From Saccharothrix sp. NRRL B-16314 (GTDB taxonomy: Bacteria; Actinomycetota; Actinomycetes; Mycobacteriales; Pseudonocardiaceae), in assembly GCF_000716595.1 (NCBI RefSeq), contig NZ_JNXC01000008.1, positions 62,001 through 126,000 of the forward strand: DNA of 64,000 bases, in the 5' to 3' direction. The stretch's first letter is position 1. Each line of letters starts with the position of its first letter. The notes beneath the pieces were generated by a model. It had not been told where the DNA came from. It saw only the letters and a list, made by a program, of their open reading frames with translations, and searched no databases. Of this stretch, positions 17,002-26,000 are shown one piece after another. The translations under genes were made by a program, and so were the position numbers.

Positions 17002-18015
17002 TCAGGCCTTCACCCTGGTCACGACGTTCGACGTCGGGTGCGGGAAGGTGTAGTGCGTCGAGTTGATCTCGATGTCGATCAGGATCCGCTGCGTGTAGGC
17101 GAGGATGTCGTAGTTGGCCCCGCCGTCGATCGACATGAGCCAGTACACCGCGCTGTACCCCTTGGTGGCCGCCCGCTGCTGCTCGAAGGGGATGTCCACC
17201 ACGGCGCCGCCGTTCGTGTCGTCGACCTGGCAGTAGATGAAGTCGGTGACGGGGTTGCCTGCGTTGCGCAGATCCGCGATGGCGGCCTTGATCGGCAACG
17301 TGATGTCCAGCGTCAGCAGGGGCTGCGGGTTCTGGTAGTTGTCGTCGTCCGTGAGTTCCAGCCCGTACGGGTACGGCAGGGTGTCGAGGCCTTCGGGCAT
17401 CGGCAGGACTGACAGTGCAGCGGGGATCGTCGGCTCACCGCTGCCCGCCGCGAAGAAGCCCAAGGCCACGACCGAGACCCCGTGCGGCACGGAGATCTGC
17501 TTGCAGAGCGTTTGGGTCGAGGGCTGCGGGTCGGGGTCGCCCGGTTCGAGGAGGGGGTTCCCGATCGGGTAGGGGTAGGGGCCGATCTGCTGCTTCTCCG
17601 TCTTCAGGTACAGCCAGGCCCCGTTCTCCTCGTGCACGACCTGACCGGGCTGGTCGAGCTTGACCCGGCCGGGGCCTTCGGCGAAGCGGATCTGCTGGTC
17701 GTAGAACACCACGAACGGCGTCTGCTGGAACGTGCTGCCCCGGTTCGGCGCCGCGACCGGCAGGAGCACCTCGTCCTTGTCCTCCAGTGACTTCTGGCCT
17801 CTGAACACGATCGTCTCGTAGTAGGTGAAGTTCTTGAGGATGTAGCCCAGGGACACGTCTTTCTGGGGTGACTGCTGCGGCAGGGGCATCACGTTGTACG
17901 AGTACGGGTTCGTGATGTCGCCCTTGTCCGTGCCGGGCAGGTTCTGATTCGTCCACGTGCCCATCAGCTGCTGCTGGAACGAAGTCAGTTCGGTGACTAG
18001 CGCCTCACGGGGCAT
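17002..18015 (-). CDS. Conserved hypothetical protein, beta-rich, unknown function
   Basis: 337 residues from ATG 18015, preceded at 6 bases by CTGGAG; the open frame extends 44 Arg-rich codons further but without a ribosome site. The sequence is rich in Tyr, Pro and Gln, with a start 'LMGTWTNQNLPG' that resembles the opening strand of lipocalin/nitrobindin-like barrels, followed by strand-like segments ('FVVFYDQQIRFAEG', 'GAWLYLKTE', 'FTYYETIVF'). There is no signal peptide or membrane segment. I do not recognise the family with certainty. It is the only leftward gene in its neighbourhood, with its own promoter region (18016-18254) facing a divergent gene. Confidence 0.7.
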   Translation of the reverse strand: MPREALVTELTSFQQQLMGTWTNQNLPGTDKGDITNPYSYNVMPLPQQSPQKDVSLGYILKNFTYYETIVFRGQKSLEDKDEVLLPVAAPNRGSTFQQTPFVVFYDQQIRFAEGPGRVKLDQPGQVVHEENGAWLYLKTEKQQIGPYPYPIGNPLLEPGDPDPQPSTQTLCKQISVPHGVSVVALGFFAAGSGEPTIPAALSVLPMPEGLDTLPYPYGLELTDDDNYQNPQPLLTLDITLPIKAAIADLRNAGNPVTDFIYCQVDDTNGGAVVDIPFEQQRAATKGYSAVYWLMSIDGGANYDILAYTQRILIDIEINSTHYTFPHPTSNVVTRVKA

Positions 18016-18242
18016 TGCGCGCTCCAGTGCTGTCCGCGAATGTGACGGTAACGCCGGGGCACGAGGGCGGTGTCGTTGCCGTGGCCGGCTCGTCTCACGG
18101 GCAGCGGATGGCAGTCGGCCCCAGGGGCATCGTCGGCCGTGTGACAACGCGGTTCAAGGGCACCCGGCGGGTCTCACCCGTCGTGGCACTGCCGTCACAC
18201 GATAGGTCCGAGCCCGTCGCGGGGTGCGACTGCCCCAGCCCC

Positions 18243-18248
18243 TACGAT
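18243..18248 (+). promoter_or_regulatory. -10 element of a probable leaderless promoter
   Basis: TACGAT sits 7 bases before the GTG at 18255. With no ribosome site upstream of that GTG, transcription probably begins at the start codon, a common actinobacterial arrangement. No clear -35 was found. Confidence 0.55.
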
Positions 18249-18254
18249 CTTGGC

Positions 18255-19313
18255 GTGCGAATGGACGGCAAGGCCCTGCCAGACCTGTGCGCCGAGGTGC
18301 TCGATGCGTTGACCAGGCGCGACGACCACGCCTACGGCACCGCGTTCGAAGCCCTCGCGCAGCGCGCGGACCTCGCCGACGAAGCGGAGCTGTCCGCCGC
18401 CGTCGCCGTGCTGGGCTCCGCGCTCGCCGGGATCTCGCTGGGCAACGGCGGTGACGTCGCCCGGTTGACCGGTGAACTGGTCTACCGGGGCGGTGACCCG
18501 ACACCCGCGCTCGCCCCGTTGGCGTTGCGCGTCGCCGACGCACTGGAGCGGGCCGCCCGATTCGTCACCCGGTGGCACGAACTCGGCGACGGCGAGCTGC
18601 CCGACCCCGCCGACCCGGACAGCATCCCCGCGGTCCTCGGACGGCTGCCCGCCGCCGAGCACGGCCTGGCCGAAGCGTGGTTCAGCGCCGACCCGTGGAG
18701 CAGCGGCCTGCTGCTGCCGCTGCAACGCCCGGCGGTGCGCTCGCAACTGCCGCACCGCGACCGGCTCATCGCGGTCGCCGGCGCCGGCGCGGAGGACTTC
18801 GGCGCGGCCTTCTGGCTGCAAGGCCTGCTGCGGGTGCTGGACGACGAACCGCTGGTGGTGCTGCACCGCGAAACCGGCGCCGGCTACGAGCTGACCCTCG
18901 GGGGCGTCGGCGACAACTTCCAGCTGCACACGCTGCTGGCAGCGACCCTGATCGGCGACCCGGCGCACGGGCTGCTGCCGGGCACTCCCCCGCACCCCGC
19001 GTGGATCGCGGCGGCCACCGACGGTGATCCGCAGCCGGCGAACACCATCCACGGGCAGTTCAACCTGGTCGACGCGCACGGCGAGTGGATCTGGAACGAG
19101 GGCGTTCCCGCCGACATCCCCGCCGTGGACGGACGCCGGGTCGTCGTCCTCGACCCGCCTCCCTACCCGCGGGCCTGGAACACCGGCCGCGGCTACCCGC
19201 TGATGCGGCCCGCCCTGACCCTCGACCGCGTGCTGCCCGCCGACGAAGCCGCCCGGTGGCTGGCCTCGGTGGCCCCGGCCTCCGTGGCACCGGTCTCCGC
19301 TCCCCTGGCCTGA
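18255..19313 (+). CDS. Hypothetical cytoplasmic protein
   Basis: 352 residues from GTG 18255, or 350 from ATG 18261; the longer frame to 18015 overlaps the divergent gene's promoter and has no coding character. The protein is Ala/Leu-rich and helical in the first half (about 1-130). It then becomes mixed, with recurring 'GLLLPLQRPAVR' and 'LQGLLRVLDDEPLVVLHRETGAGYEL' segments, and ends in a strand-rich part ('GQFNLVDAHGEWIWNEG'). It has no Cys-metal motif, signal peptide or membrane segment. I do not recognise it beyond an actinobacterial hypothetical. Confidence 0.72.
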   Translation: MRMDGKALPDLCAEVLDALTRRDDHAYGTAFEALAQRADLADEAELSAAVAVLGSALAGISLGNGGDVARLTGELVYRGGDPTPALAPLALRVADALERAARFVTRWHELGDGELPDPADPDSIPAVLGRLPAAEHGLAEAWFSADPWSSGLLLPLQRPAVRSQLPHRDRLIAVAGAGAEDFGAAFWLQGLLRVLDDEPLVVLHRETGAGYELTLGGVGDNFQLHTLLAATLIGDPAHGLLPGTPPHPAWIAAATDGDPQPANTIHGQFNLVDAHGEWIWNEGVPADIPAVDGRRVVVLDPPPYPRAWNTGRGYPLMRPALTLDRVLPADEAARWLASVAPASVAPVSAPLA

Positions 19314-19316
19314 CCC

Positions 19317-19361
19317 GACGGGTCGTGCGCCAGGCTCCCGGGCCGGCCCGTTCGACCCGTC
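19317..19361. terminator. Possible weak terminator
   Basis: 9-bp inverted repeat (19317-19325 and 19353-19361) with a 27-base loop, between convergent stops at 19313 and 19360. It is weak compared with the other hairpins in this window. Confidence 0.35.
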
Positions 19362-19836
19362 ACCCGACCTGCTCGGCCAGCGCGACGAGGATGCCCGCGG
19401 GGCCGCGGAGGTAGCAGAGCCGGTAGCTGTTCTCGTACTGCACCAGTTCGCCGAGCAGTTCGGCTCCGTGTGGCCGCAGTCGGTCGAGGACGTCTTCGAT
19501 GTCCTCCACGGCGAACATGACGCGATGCAGGCCCAGCGTGTTCGCGGGAGCGCGCGGGTCGCCTTCCCGGCTCGACGGCGTCCGGTACCTGGTCAGCTCG
19601 ATCCGTCCGTGGCCGTCCGGGGTGCGCATCATCGCGATGTCGGAGCGGACCTCTTCGAGCCCGACGAGGCGATCCACGGCGCTGCCCTCGACCGTCGCCT
19701 CTCCTTCCAGCTCCAGTCCGAGTTCGGTGAAGAACGCGACGGCTGCCGCGAGGTCGTCCACGACGATGGCGACGTTGTCCATCCGCAGGACCGTCCCGCG
19801 CCCGGAGCGGGGCTCCCGCTGGTCGGTGTCGTCCAT
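19360..19836 (-). CDS. VOC-family (glyoxalase/dioxygenase fold) protein
   Basis: 158 residues from ATG 19836, chosen because GAGGAG precedes it at about 6 bases; the frame extends 16 codons further. Two beta-alpha-beta-beta-beta units are visible: 'MDNVAIVVDDLAAAVAFFTELG' region at about 20-41 and 'LHRVMFAVEDIEDVLDRLR' at about 103-121, with strand 'GRIELTRY' between. The ending 'CYLRGPAGILVALAEQ' is typical of the family. Members bind divalent metal and act as lyases, dioxygenases or antibiotic-binding resistance proteins. The substrate is not predictable. It stands alone. Confidence 0.88.
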   Translation of the reverse strand: MDDTDQREPRSGRGTVLRMDNVAIVVDDLAAAVAFFTELGLELEGEATVEGSAVDRLVGLEEVRSDIAMMRTPDGHGRIELTRYRTPSSREGDPRAPANTLGLHRVMFAVEDIEDVLDRLRPHGAELLGELVQYENSYRLCYLRGPAGILVALAEQVG

Positions 19837-19938
19837 CTCGAACTCCTCGCTCGTTCCGACAAGGTGGGCACTTTCGTCGGACAAGTGTGGTCGTGACTCC
19901 GGGTGGTCTGCCCGGCGGGTGCCGGATCGGACAAGCAG

Positions 19939-19975
19939 AAGCGGTCGTCCCGACGAGGAGTCAGGACGACCGCTT
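19939..19975. terminator. Terminator after the GH51-GH43 operon
   Basis: Perfect 12-bp inverted repeat (19939-19950 and 19964-19975) with a 13-base loop, directly downstream of the leftward stop at 19985. Confidence 0.82.
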
Positions 19976-19984
19976 CGACGGGCG

Positions 19985-22900
19985 CTAGTGCTTGTTGACC
20001 TTCAGGACCACCGTCGTCGTCGACTGGGCGTGGTTGGCGTCGCCGTCGTAGACCACGGTCAACGGCCAGCGGCCGGTGCCGAGCGTGGCGGTGTCGATGG
20101 CGACGGTCGCACGTCCGTCCACCAGGGTCGCGCGACCCACCTCCAGGTCACCGCCGGACAAAATCCGGACGGCACCCGTCGGGGTGAACGAGCCACCCCC
20201 CACCTCGACCAGCGCGGAGACGTCGCGGCCCTGCTTGACCGCGTCCCGGCTGAGGGTCGCGGCCGTGGTGCTCGGGTCCAGGGTCTCGCGCGGCACGGAG
20301 ATCGTGTTGCCCTCCTCGACCAGGCCGGCGTGGTCGACGGCCCGGTACCGCACCGTCGTGGCGACATCGCCGAAGGTCAACGGCGAGGTGTACGTCGCCC
20401 AGGCCGCGTCGCCCACCTGGTACTCGACCCGCGCGACGCCGGACGTGTCGTCCGCAGCCGCGATGGACACGGACCGCGCCGCGCTGTCCCACGAGGCACG
20501 GCTGACCGGCGCCTGCGTGTCGACGTCGACCTCCCTGGTCACCGGGTTCGACACGTTCCCGGTGATGTCCGTCGCCCGCGCCTGCACGGTGTGCCGGCCG
20601 TCGGTCAGCGTCACCACGTCGGTGGTCCGCCAGCCGCCGTCCACCGCGATCTCGGTGGACTGCACGCCGCTCTCGTCGGTGGCCGTGGCCTTCACCTCGA
20701 CCGGAACCGTGAACCAGTCGCCGGTCGGTGAAGCGGGCGTCGTGCTCAACGACACCGTCGGGTCCAGGCTGTCGGTCACGATCACCGTCACCGACGCGCG
20801 GACCGCCTGGCCCACGAAGGTGCCCTCTACCTGGAACGAGCCCCACGACCCGTACTGCGCCGGGTCGACGTCGGCCCAGTCGACCGCGGTCGCCCGGGTC
20901 GAGCCGTCCGCGTAGGTCACGTCCACCGTGGGCGGAAGCGCCGGAGCGACACCCTCACGGGTGCGCACCGACACCGACGCGACCGACTCGGCCAGCAGGT
21001 TCGGCTGCATCGCCGCGCGCAGCGCGTCCAGCTCGGCCTGGCTGATCGGGATGACCGTGCCGTGCCGCGGGCTGCGCGGCAGCGCCGAGTCCGGGACGGA
21101 CGTCCAGACACCCGAGGCGATGTCGTCGGTCCGGAACGCCAGGTACCCCTGGCCACCGTGGTAGCTCGGCTGGTCGATCATCATGTGCCACCGGCCGGGC
21201 ACCGCGTTGTCGCGGAACACCGTCGGGCCCTCACCGCCGGTGAACGTCCCGCCCCACGGGTTGGGCTGGCCGACGCCGATGCGCTCGCGGACCAGGGACC
21301 ACGGCGAGGACGACGTGGTCGGCAGCGTCCCCGTGACCGGCGCCATCAGGTCGGCCGACTTCTCCTGCCTGACCGTCATGGACGCCTCGTCCTTGATGAA
21401 CCGGTAGAAGGTGTCGCCGTCGCGCACCACGGTCGCGTCGATCATGCCGAGACCGGTGCCCCGCTTGACGTCCACCCACGGCTTCGCCTCGCTGAACGTG
21501 CGGAAGTCGCGCGTGGTCGCGTACACCATCCGGTTGTAGGAGGTCCGGAAGTCGCGGGAGGCCACGTCGGTCGTCGGGTACAGGTTCGACGCCCAGTAGA
21601 CGACGTAGTTGCCCGACGCCTCGTCGTAGAACGCCTCCGGCGCCCAGGTGTTGCCCGCGAAGTCCGACGACACCTTGATCATCCGCTGCTCCGACCAGTG
21701 CACCAGGTCGGTGGACTCCCACACCATCAGGTGCTTGCTGCCGGACTCCTGCGCCTCGCTGAAGTTGTTCCCGCCGAAGATCTTCAGGTCGGTCGCGAGC
21801 AGGTAGAACTTGTCACCCTCGTGCGACCGGATGAGGAACGGGTCGCGCAGGCCCTGCTCCCCCATCGTCGAGGTGAGCACCGGACGACCGTTGTTCAGCT
21901 CGTCCCACGACAGCGGGTCGTTGCCCTTCGACGCGGCGAAGTAGATCTTCTCGCCGTCGTCGGTGCTCTCACCGACGAAGTACGGGAAGAAGTACGCCTC
22001 GTGTGCCGCCGGAGCGGGCATCGGGAGCACGGTGACCGGGATCGTGCGGGTCGCCGTGCCGCCGCCCAGCGTGGCGGTGACGGTCAGGTCCACCGTCACC
22101 GGCTCGCCGCCCTGCGCGGGCCGGGTGACCTCGCCGGTGCCGGTCACGACGCTCTCGTCGCTGGACCGCCACGCCAGCGTCGCACCGTACGCGCCGGTCC
22201 GGGGCAGGGTGAGGTTCCCCCGGACGCCGCCGGCGTCGGTCAGCGTGACGGCGTCCACCGCCGCTTGTGCCTTCACCGCCACCCTCCCGGTCACCTCGGC
22301 GTCGGTCAGCGCCCGGTCGTAGACGCGGAAGTCGCGCAAGGAGCCCTTGAACGAGTTGTCCGCGGCGTAGGCCGAGCGACCCAGCCAGTTGTGCGTCGAC
22401 GTGCCGTTCGGCTCGCCGATCGCACCGGGCGTCGAGGTGATGTTCGTGTTCTCGGCGACGAGGGCGCCGTCGACGTAGAGCCTCGCCGCGCCGGGCGCGG
22501 TCGTGCTGCCGCCCTTGACGGTGTAGGTCACGTGCTTCCACACGCCGGTCGGCAGCGCGGACTGGGCCGTCGCGCTCTGCTCGGTGTGAAAACCGCTCTC
22601 GGCCATCGCGCCGCGCAGCTTGGCGTTCGTGTCCGAGCCGGTCACGAACAGGTAGCCGTTGCCGTCCGGCCAGGTCTGCTGGTTGCCCAGGGTGAACATG
22701 AACCAGAGACCGCGCAGGTCCGCGGCGACCGACACGTCGAAGTCGACGCTCACCTCGTCCAGCCCGCTGAGCAGGTCGTCCGGCAGCTTGACCGCGTTGC
22801 CCGCACTGGCCGCGCCGCCGGTGAAGCCGAAGCCGTCACCGGAACGCCAGGCCGCCGTGCCGTGCACCGCGCCGTCGTTGCCGTTGCCCGACGAGTCGGC

Positions 22901-23056
22901 GGCCGTGGTGCCCGCCGTCTCGTCCAGCTTGTACCAGGCCACCAGGCCGGGGTCGACCGGTTCGGTCGCGTGGGCCGGCACGGCGCTGAGCCCGCCCGCC
23001 ACGAGCGCCGCGCCCAGCAGGGCGAGGGTGGCCCGCTTCCGCATGGTGATCTTCAT
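19985..23056 (-). CDS. Secreted GH43 glycoside hydrolase with LamG and Ig-like domains
   Basis: 1023 residues. ATG 23056 is preferred because AGGAGAGG lies 9 bases upstream; a GTG at 23065 that overlaps the upstream stop (GTGA) is possible. Signal peptide about 1-31. Domains: LamG/concanavalin-like (about 35-245, 'GLVAWYKLDETAG'); an Ig-like segment (about 250-330); a five-bladed GH43 catalytic region (about 350-670) with 'GLRDPFLIR' and 'NTWAPEAFYD', the characteristic Asp and Glu regions; a group-4 bacterial Ig domain (about 695-770); an OmpL47-type Ig repeat (about 775-920); and a C-terminal Big_3_5-like domain. GH43 enzymes cleave arabinan, xylan or galactan side chains. It is coupled to the GH51 gene upstream, so the pair probably degrades arabinose-containing polysaccharide outside the cell. 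Confidence 0.9.
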   Translation of the reverse strand: MKITMRKRATLALLGAALVAGGLSAVPAHATEPVDPGLVAWYKLDETAGTTAADSSGNGNDGAVHGTAAWRSGDGFGFTGGAASAGNAVKLPDDLLSGLDEVSVDFDVSVAADLRGLWFMFTLGNQQTWPDGNGYLFVTGSDTNAKLRGAMAESGFHTEQSATAQSALPTGVWKHVTYTVKGGSTTAPGAARLYVDGALVAENTNITSTPGAIGEPNGTSTHNWLGRSAYAADNSFKGSLRDFRVYDRALTDAEVTGRVAVKAQAAVDAVTLTDAGGVRGNLTLPRTGAYGATLAWRSSDESVVTGTGEVTRPAQGGEPVTVDLTVTATLGGGTATRTIPVTVLPMPAPAAHEAYFFPYFVGESTDDGEKIYFAASKGNDPLSWDELNNGRPVLTSTMGEQGLRDPFLIRSHEGDKFYLLATDLKIFGGNNFSEAQESGSKHLMVWESTDLVHWSEQRMIKVSSDFAGNTWAPEAFYDEASGNYVVYWASNLYPTTDVASRDFRTSYNRMVYATTRDFRTFSEAKPWVDVKRGTGLGMIDATVVRDGDTFYRFIKDEASMTVRQEKSADLMAPVTGTLPTTSSSPWSLVRERIGVGQPNPWGGTFTGGEGPTVFRDNAVPGRWHMMIDQPSYHGGQGYLAFRTDDIASGVWTSVPDSALPRSPRHGTVIPISQAELDALRAAMQPNLLAESVASVSVRTREGVAPALPPTVDVTYADGSTRATAVDWADVDPAQYGSWGSFQVEGTFVGQAVRASVTVIVTDSLDPTVSLSTTPASPTGDWFTVPVEVKATATDESGVQSTEIAVDGGWRTTDVVTLTDGRHTVQARATDITGNVSNPVTREVDVDTQAPVSRASWDSAARSVSIAAADDTSGVARVEYQVGDAAWATYTSPLTFGDVATTVRYRAVDHAGLVEEGNTISVPRETLDPSTTAATLSRDAVKQGRDVSALVEVGGGSFTPTGAVRILSGGDLEVGRATLVDGRATVAIDTATLGTGRWPLTVVYDGDANHAQSTTTVVLKVNKH

Positions 23057-23061
23057 CCCGA

Positions 23062-26000
23062 TCACCCTCTCCTCGGCTTGGTGATCCGCACGACCACGCT
23101 GGTCTGCGAGGCGCTGTGCCCGCCGTCGCCGGCGTAGCGCACGACGAGGGTGTGGTCACCGACGCTCAGGCCGCTGGTGTCGAGCGACACCGTGGCGGTT
23201 CCGTTGGTCAAGGTCGCTGATGCCAGGGGCACGGACGACTCCAGGATTCGAATCTCGCCGGTCGGCGTCGTGCCGCCGGATGTGCTGCCGACCTTCACGG
23301 TCAGCGGGAGGGAGGTGCCCTGCTCGACCCTCGGCTTCGACGGCGTCACCGTCGTCGTGGTCGACTTCAGCTGCGCCTGCTTCGCCGGCACCACGACGGT
23401 CCCGGGCGCCTCGACGTTGCCCAGCCGGTCGACCGCGCGGAACTGCACCGCGGTCTCGGCGTCGCCGACCACGACCGGCGCCGTGTAGCGCTGCCAGTCG
23501 GCCGTGCCGACCTTGGTCTCGATCCGGTCGACCCCGACTCCGGAGTCCGCGGCGCGGACCGCCACCGAACGCGCGGCGCCGTCCACCGTGGCGTTGGAGA
23601 CCGGCGCCGCGCTGTCGATGCTGAACGTCACCGGACGGACCACACCGACGTTGCCCGAGGCGTCCACCGCACGGACCTCCACGGTGTGCCGGCCGTCGCC
23701 GCTGACCTGCACGGAGGCGTCGGCCTCCGGCAGCCACGCGCCGCCGTCGACGCGGAACTCGATCCGGTCGAGCCGACGGTCGTCGGTGGCGGTCGCCGAC
23801 ACGGTGACCGGGTTGCCGTACCAGCCGTCGACCGTCGTGCCCTGCAACGTCACGTCGTCGACGACCGGGGCGACGCCGTCCGTCGTGCGCATCCGCAGGA
23901 ACGTGATCGAGTGCGCGGGGAAGTCGTAGCCGAAGTCGTTCGACAGCCCGCTGATCTGCCGGGTCGTCGGCACCACCCTGGTCGGGTCGGCCTTGGTGTT
24001 GGTGTCGCCGGGCGCGCCGGTCATCTGGGTGACCTCGCCGTCGGGCAGCACGCCCGCGTCCGAGACGGTGACGCGCGTGCGGACGGTCTCGGTCGAGGTG
24101 TTGACGACCTTGGCCACCACGTCGCCGCTCGCCTTGTCCCGCGTGACGACCTGGAACAGCTTCTCGTCCGCGCCGGACTCGTAGGTCATCTGGAGCTCGC
24201 CGTTGAGGTACAGCGAGATGGTGTTGCCCGCGACGACGACCTTCACGCGGTAGGTCGTGCCGGTGGCCACGCTGTGGCCCTCGACGGACTTCACCTCGAC
24301 CGCGCTGCCGCCGGAGGCCTTCTGGAGCACCGACCGGGTGTTGTTCCAGCCGCCGAGGTTCCACCAGTAGAAGTCGTTGGTGTCCTTGGCGCCGAACCCG
24401 ATGAGGAAGCCCTCCGCGCCGGAGGTCTTCTTGGCGTCGAGTTCCAGCGTGTAGTTCGTCCAGTTCTTCGCGTACGCGTCGTCGATGATGCTGCGCGCGT
24501 CCGTGGTCGTCGCGGACGACTGCACGTACTGCCCGTCGGAGACGGCCCAGCTGCCGGCGGTCGGGTTCCACTGGTCGCCGTTGGCGAAGTCGTCCGAGAA
24601 CAGCGTCTCGCCGTCGGCGTTGGACGTCACCCGGACGTTGTCGTAGGCGGCGGCGGTGTTCCAGGTGGACAGGAAGATGCCGCCGTCGACGACCGACTGG
24701 TTGACCGAGCCGGTGAAGGTGCTCGGCACGACCTCGTCACCGACGTTGTCGCCGAACATCTTCTGCACCTCCCAGTTGGGGGTGTTCCAGGACTCGTCGT
24801 TGTCGAACCAGATGGCGTCCGGGTTCCACTGCACGTGCGACTCGTTGGACAGCAGCGGCGCGTAGGACGCCAACCGGACCACGTCGGCGTTCCGCTGCAA
24901 GCCCGTCATGTACGACGCTTCGACCAGGGCGTTGCGGAACGTGTTGCCGCGCGAGGCGTACTCGCCCAGGAACACCTTCGGGCCGTTGCGGTCGTAGGTG
25001 TCGTAGCGGTGGTTGTTCAGCAGGAACCAGTCGGGGTCGTTGTAGTAGTGCTCGTCGACCATGTCGACGTTCTGCCGGCGGTTGTAGTCCCACAGGGTGT
25101 CGAACCGCGCGCCGGCGTCGTCCGGGCCGGAGTTGGAGATGATGGTGATCTCCGGGTAGCGCGCCTTGATGGCGTCCCGGAAGGCCGGGAAGTTCGCCTC
25201 GAAGGTCGTGGTGTTCTCCTCGTTGCCCAGGCCGATCATCTCCAGCCCGAACGGCTCCGGGTGGCCGAGCGCGGCCCGCTTGGCGCCCCACTCGGTGGTG
25301 ACGTCGCCGTTGGCGAACTCGATGAGGTCGACGGTGTCGTCCACCCAGCGGGCGATCATCGCCGGGTCCTTCATCTCGGGGATCGTGCTGCCGCAGCCGT
25401 TCGCGCCGACCGACACCACGGGCAGCGGCTCGGCGCCCAGGTCCTCGGCGAACTTGAAGTACTCGAGGTAGCCGATGCCGTAGGTCTGGTTGTAGCCCCA
25501 GAAGTTCCAGTTGGTCGGCCGCTCCTCGACCGCGCCGATGGTCTCCTTCCACTGGTAGGTGCGGCGACGGTCGGTGTAGCCGCTCTCCTCGTAGGTGCGG
25601 AACGTGCCGACGTTGGTGACGCAGCCGCCGGGGAAGCGCAGGAACGTCGGCTTCATCGCGGCGATCTTCTCGGCCAGGTCCTTGCGCAGGACCGACTTGC
25701 CGTTCACCTGGCCGACCCAGCGGTCCTGCGGCATGAGCGAGATCATGTCGAGGCCGACCACCGAGGCCGCGCCCGCCGTCACGACGAGGCGTGCGGCGTC
25801 GGTCGTTGCGGTGGCGGTGAGCGTCACCGGGTACTGCTTCCAGGTGTCCGAGCCGTCGACGGCGACGGAACCCTCGGCGTAGGTGACGGAGCCGTCGGCG
25901 CTGACCAGCCGGACCGCCAAGGCCTGGGCGGTCGTCGTCCGCGCCCACACCGAGGCGTCGTACGCCGCGCCCGCCTTGACCGCGAAGCCGCGGTTGTAGC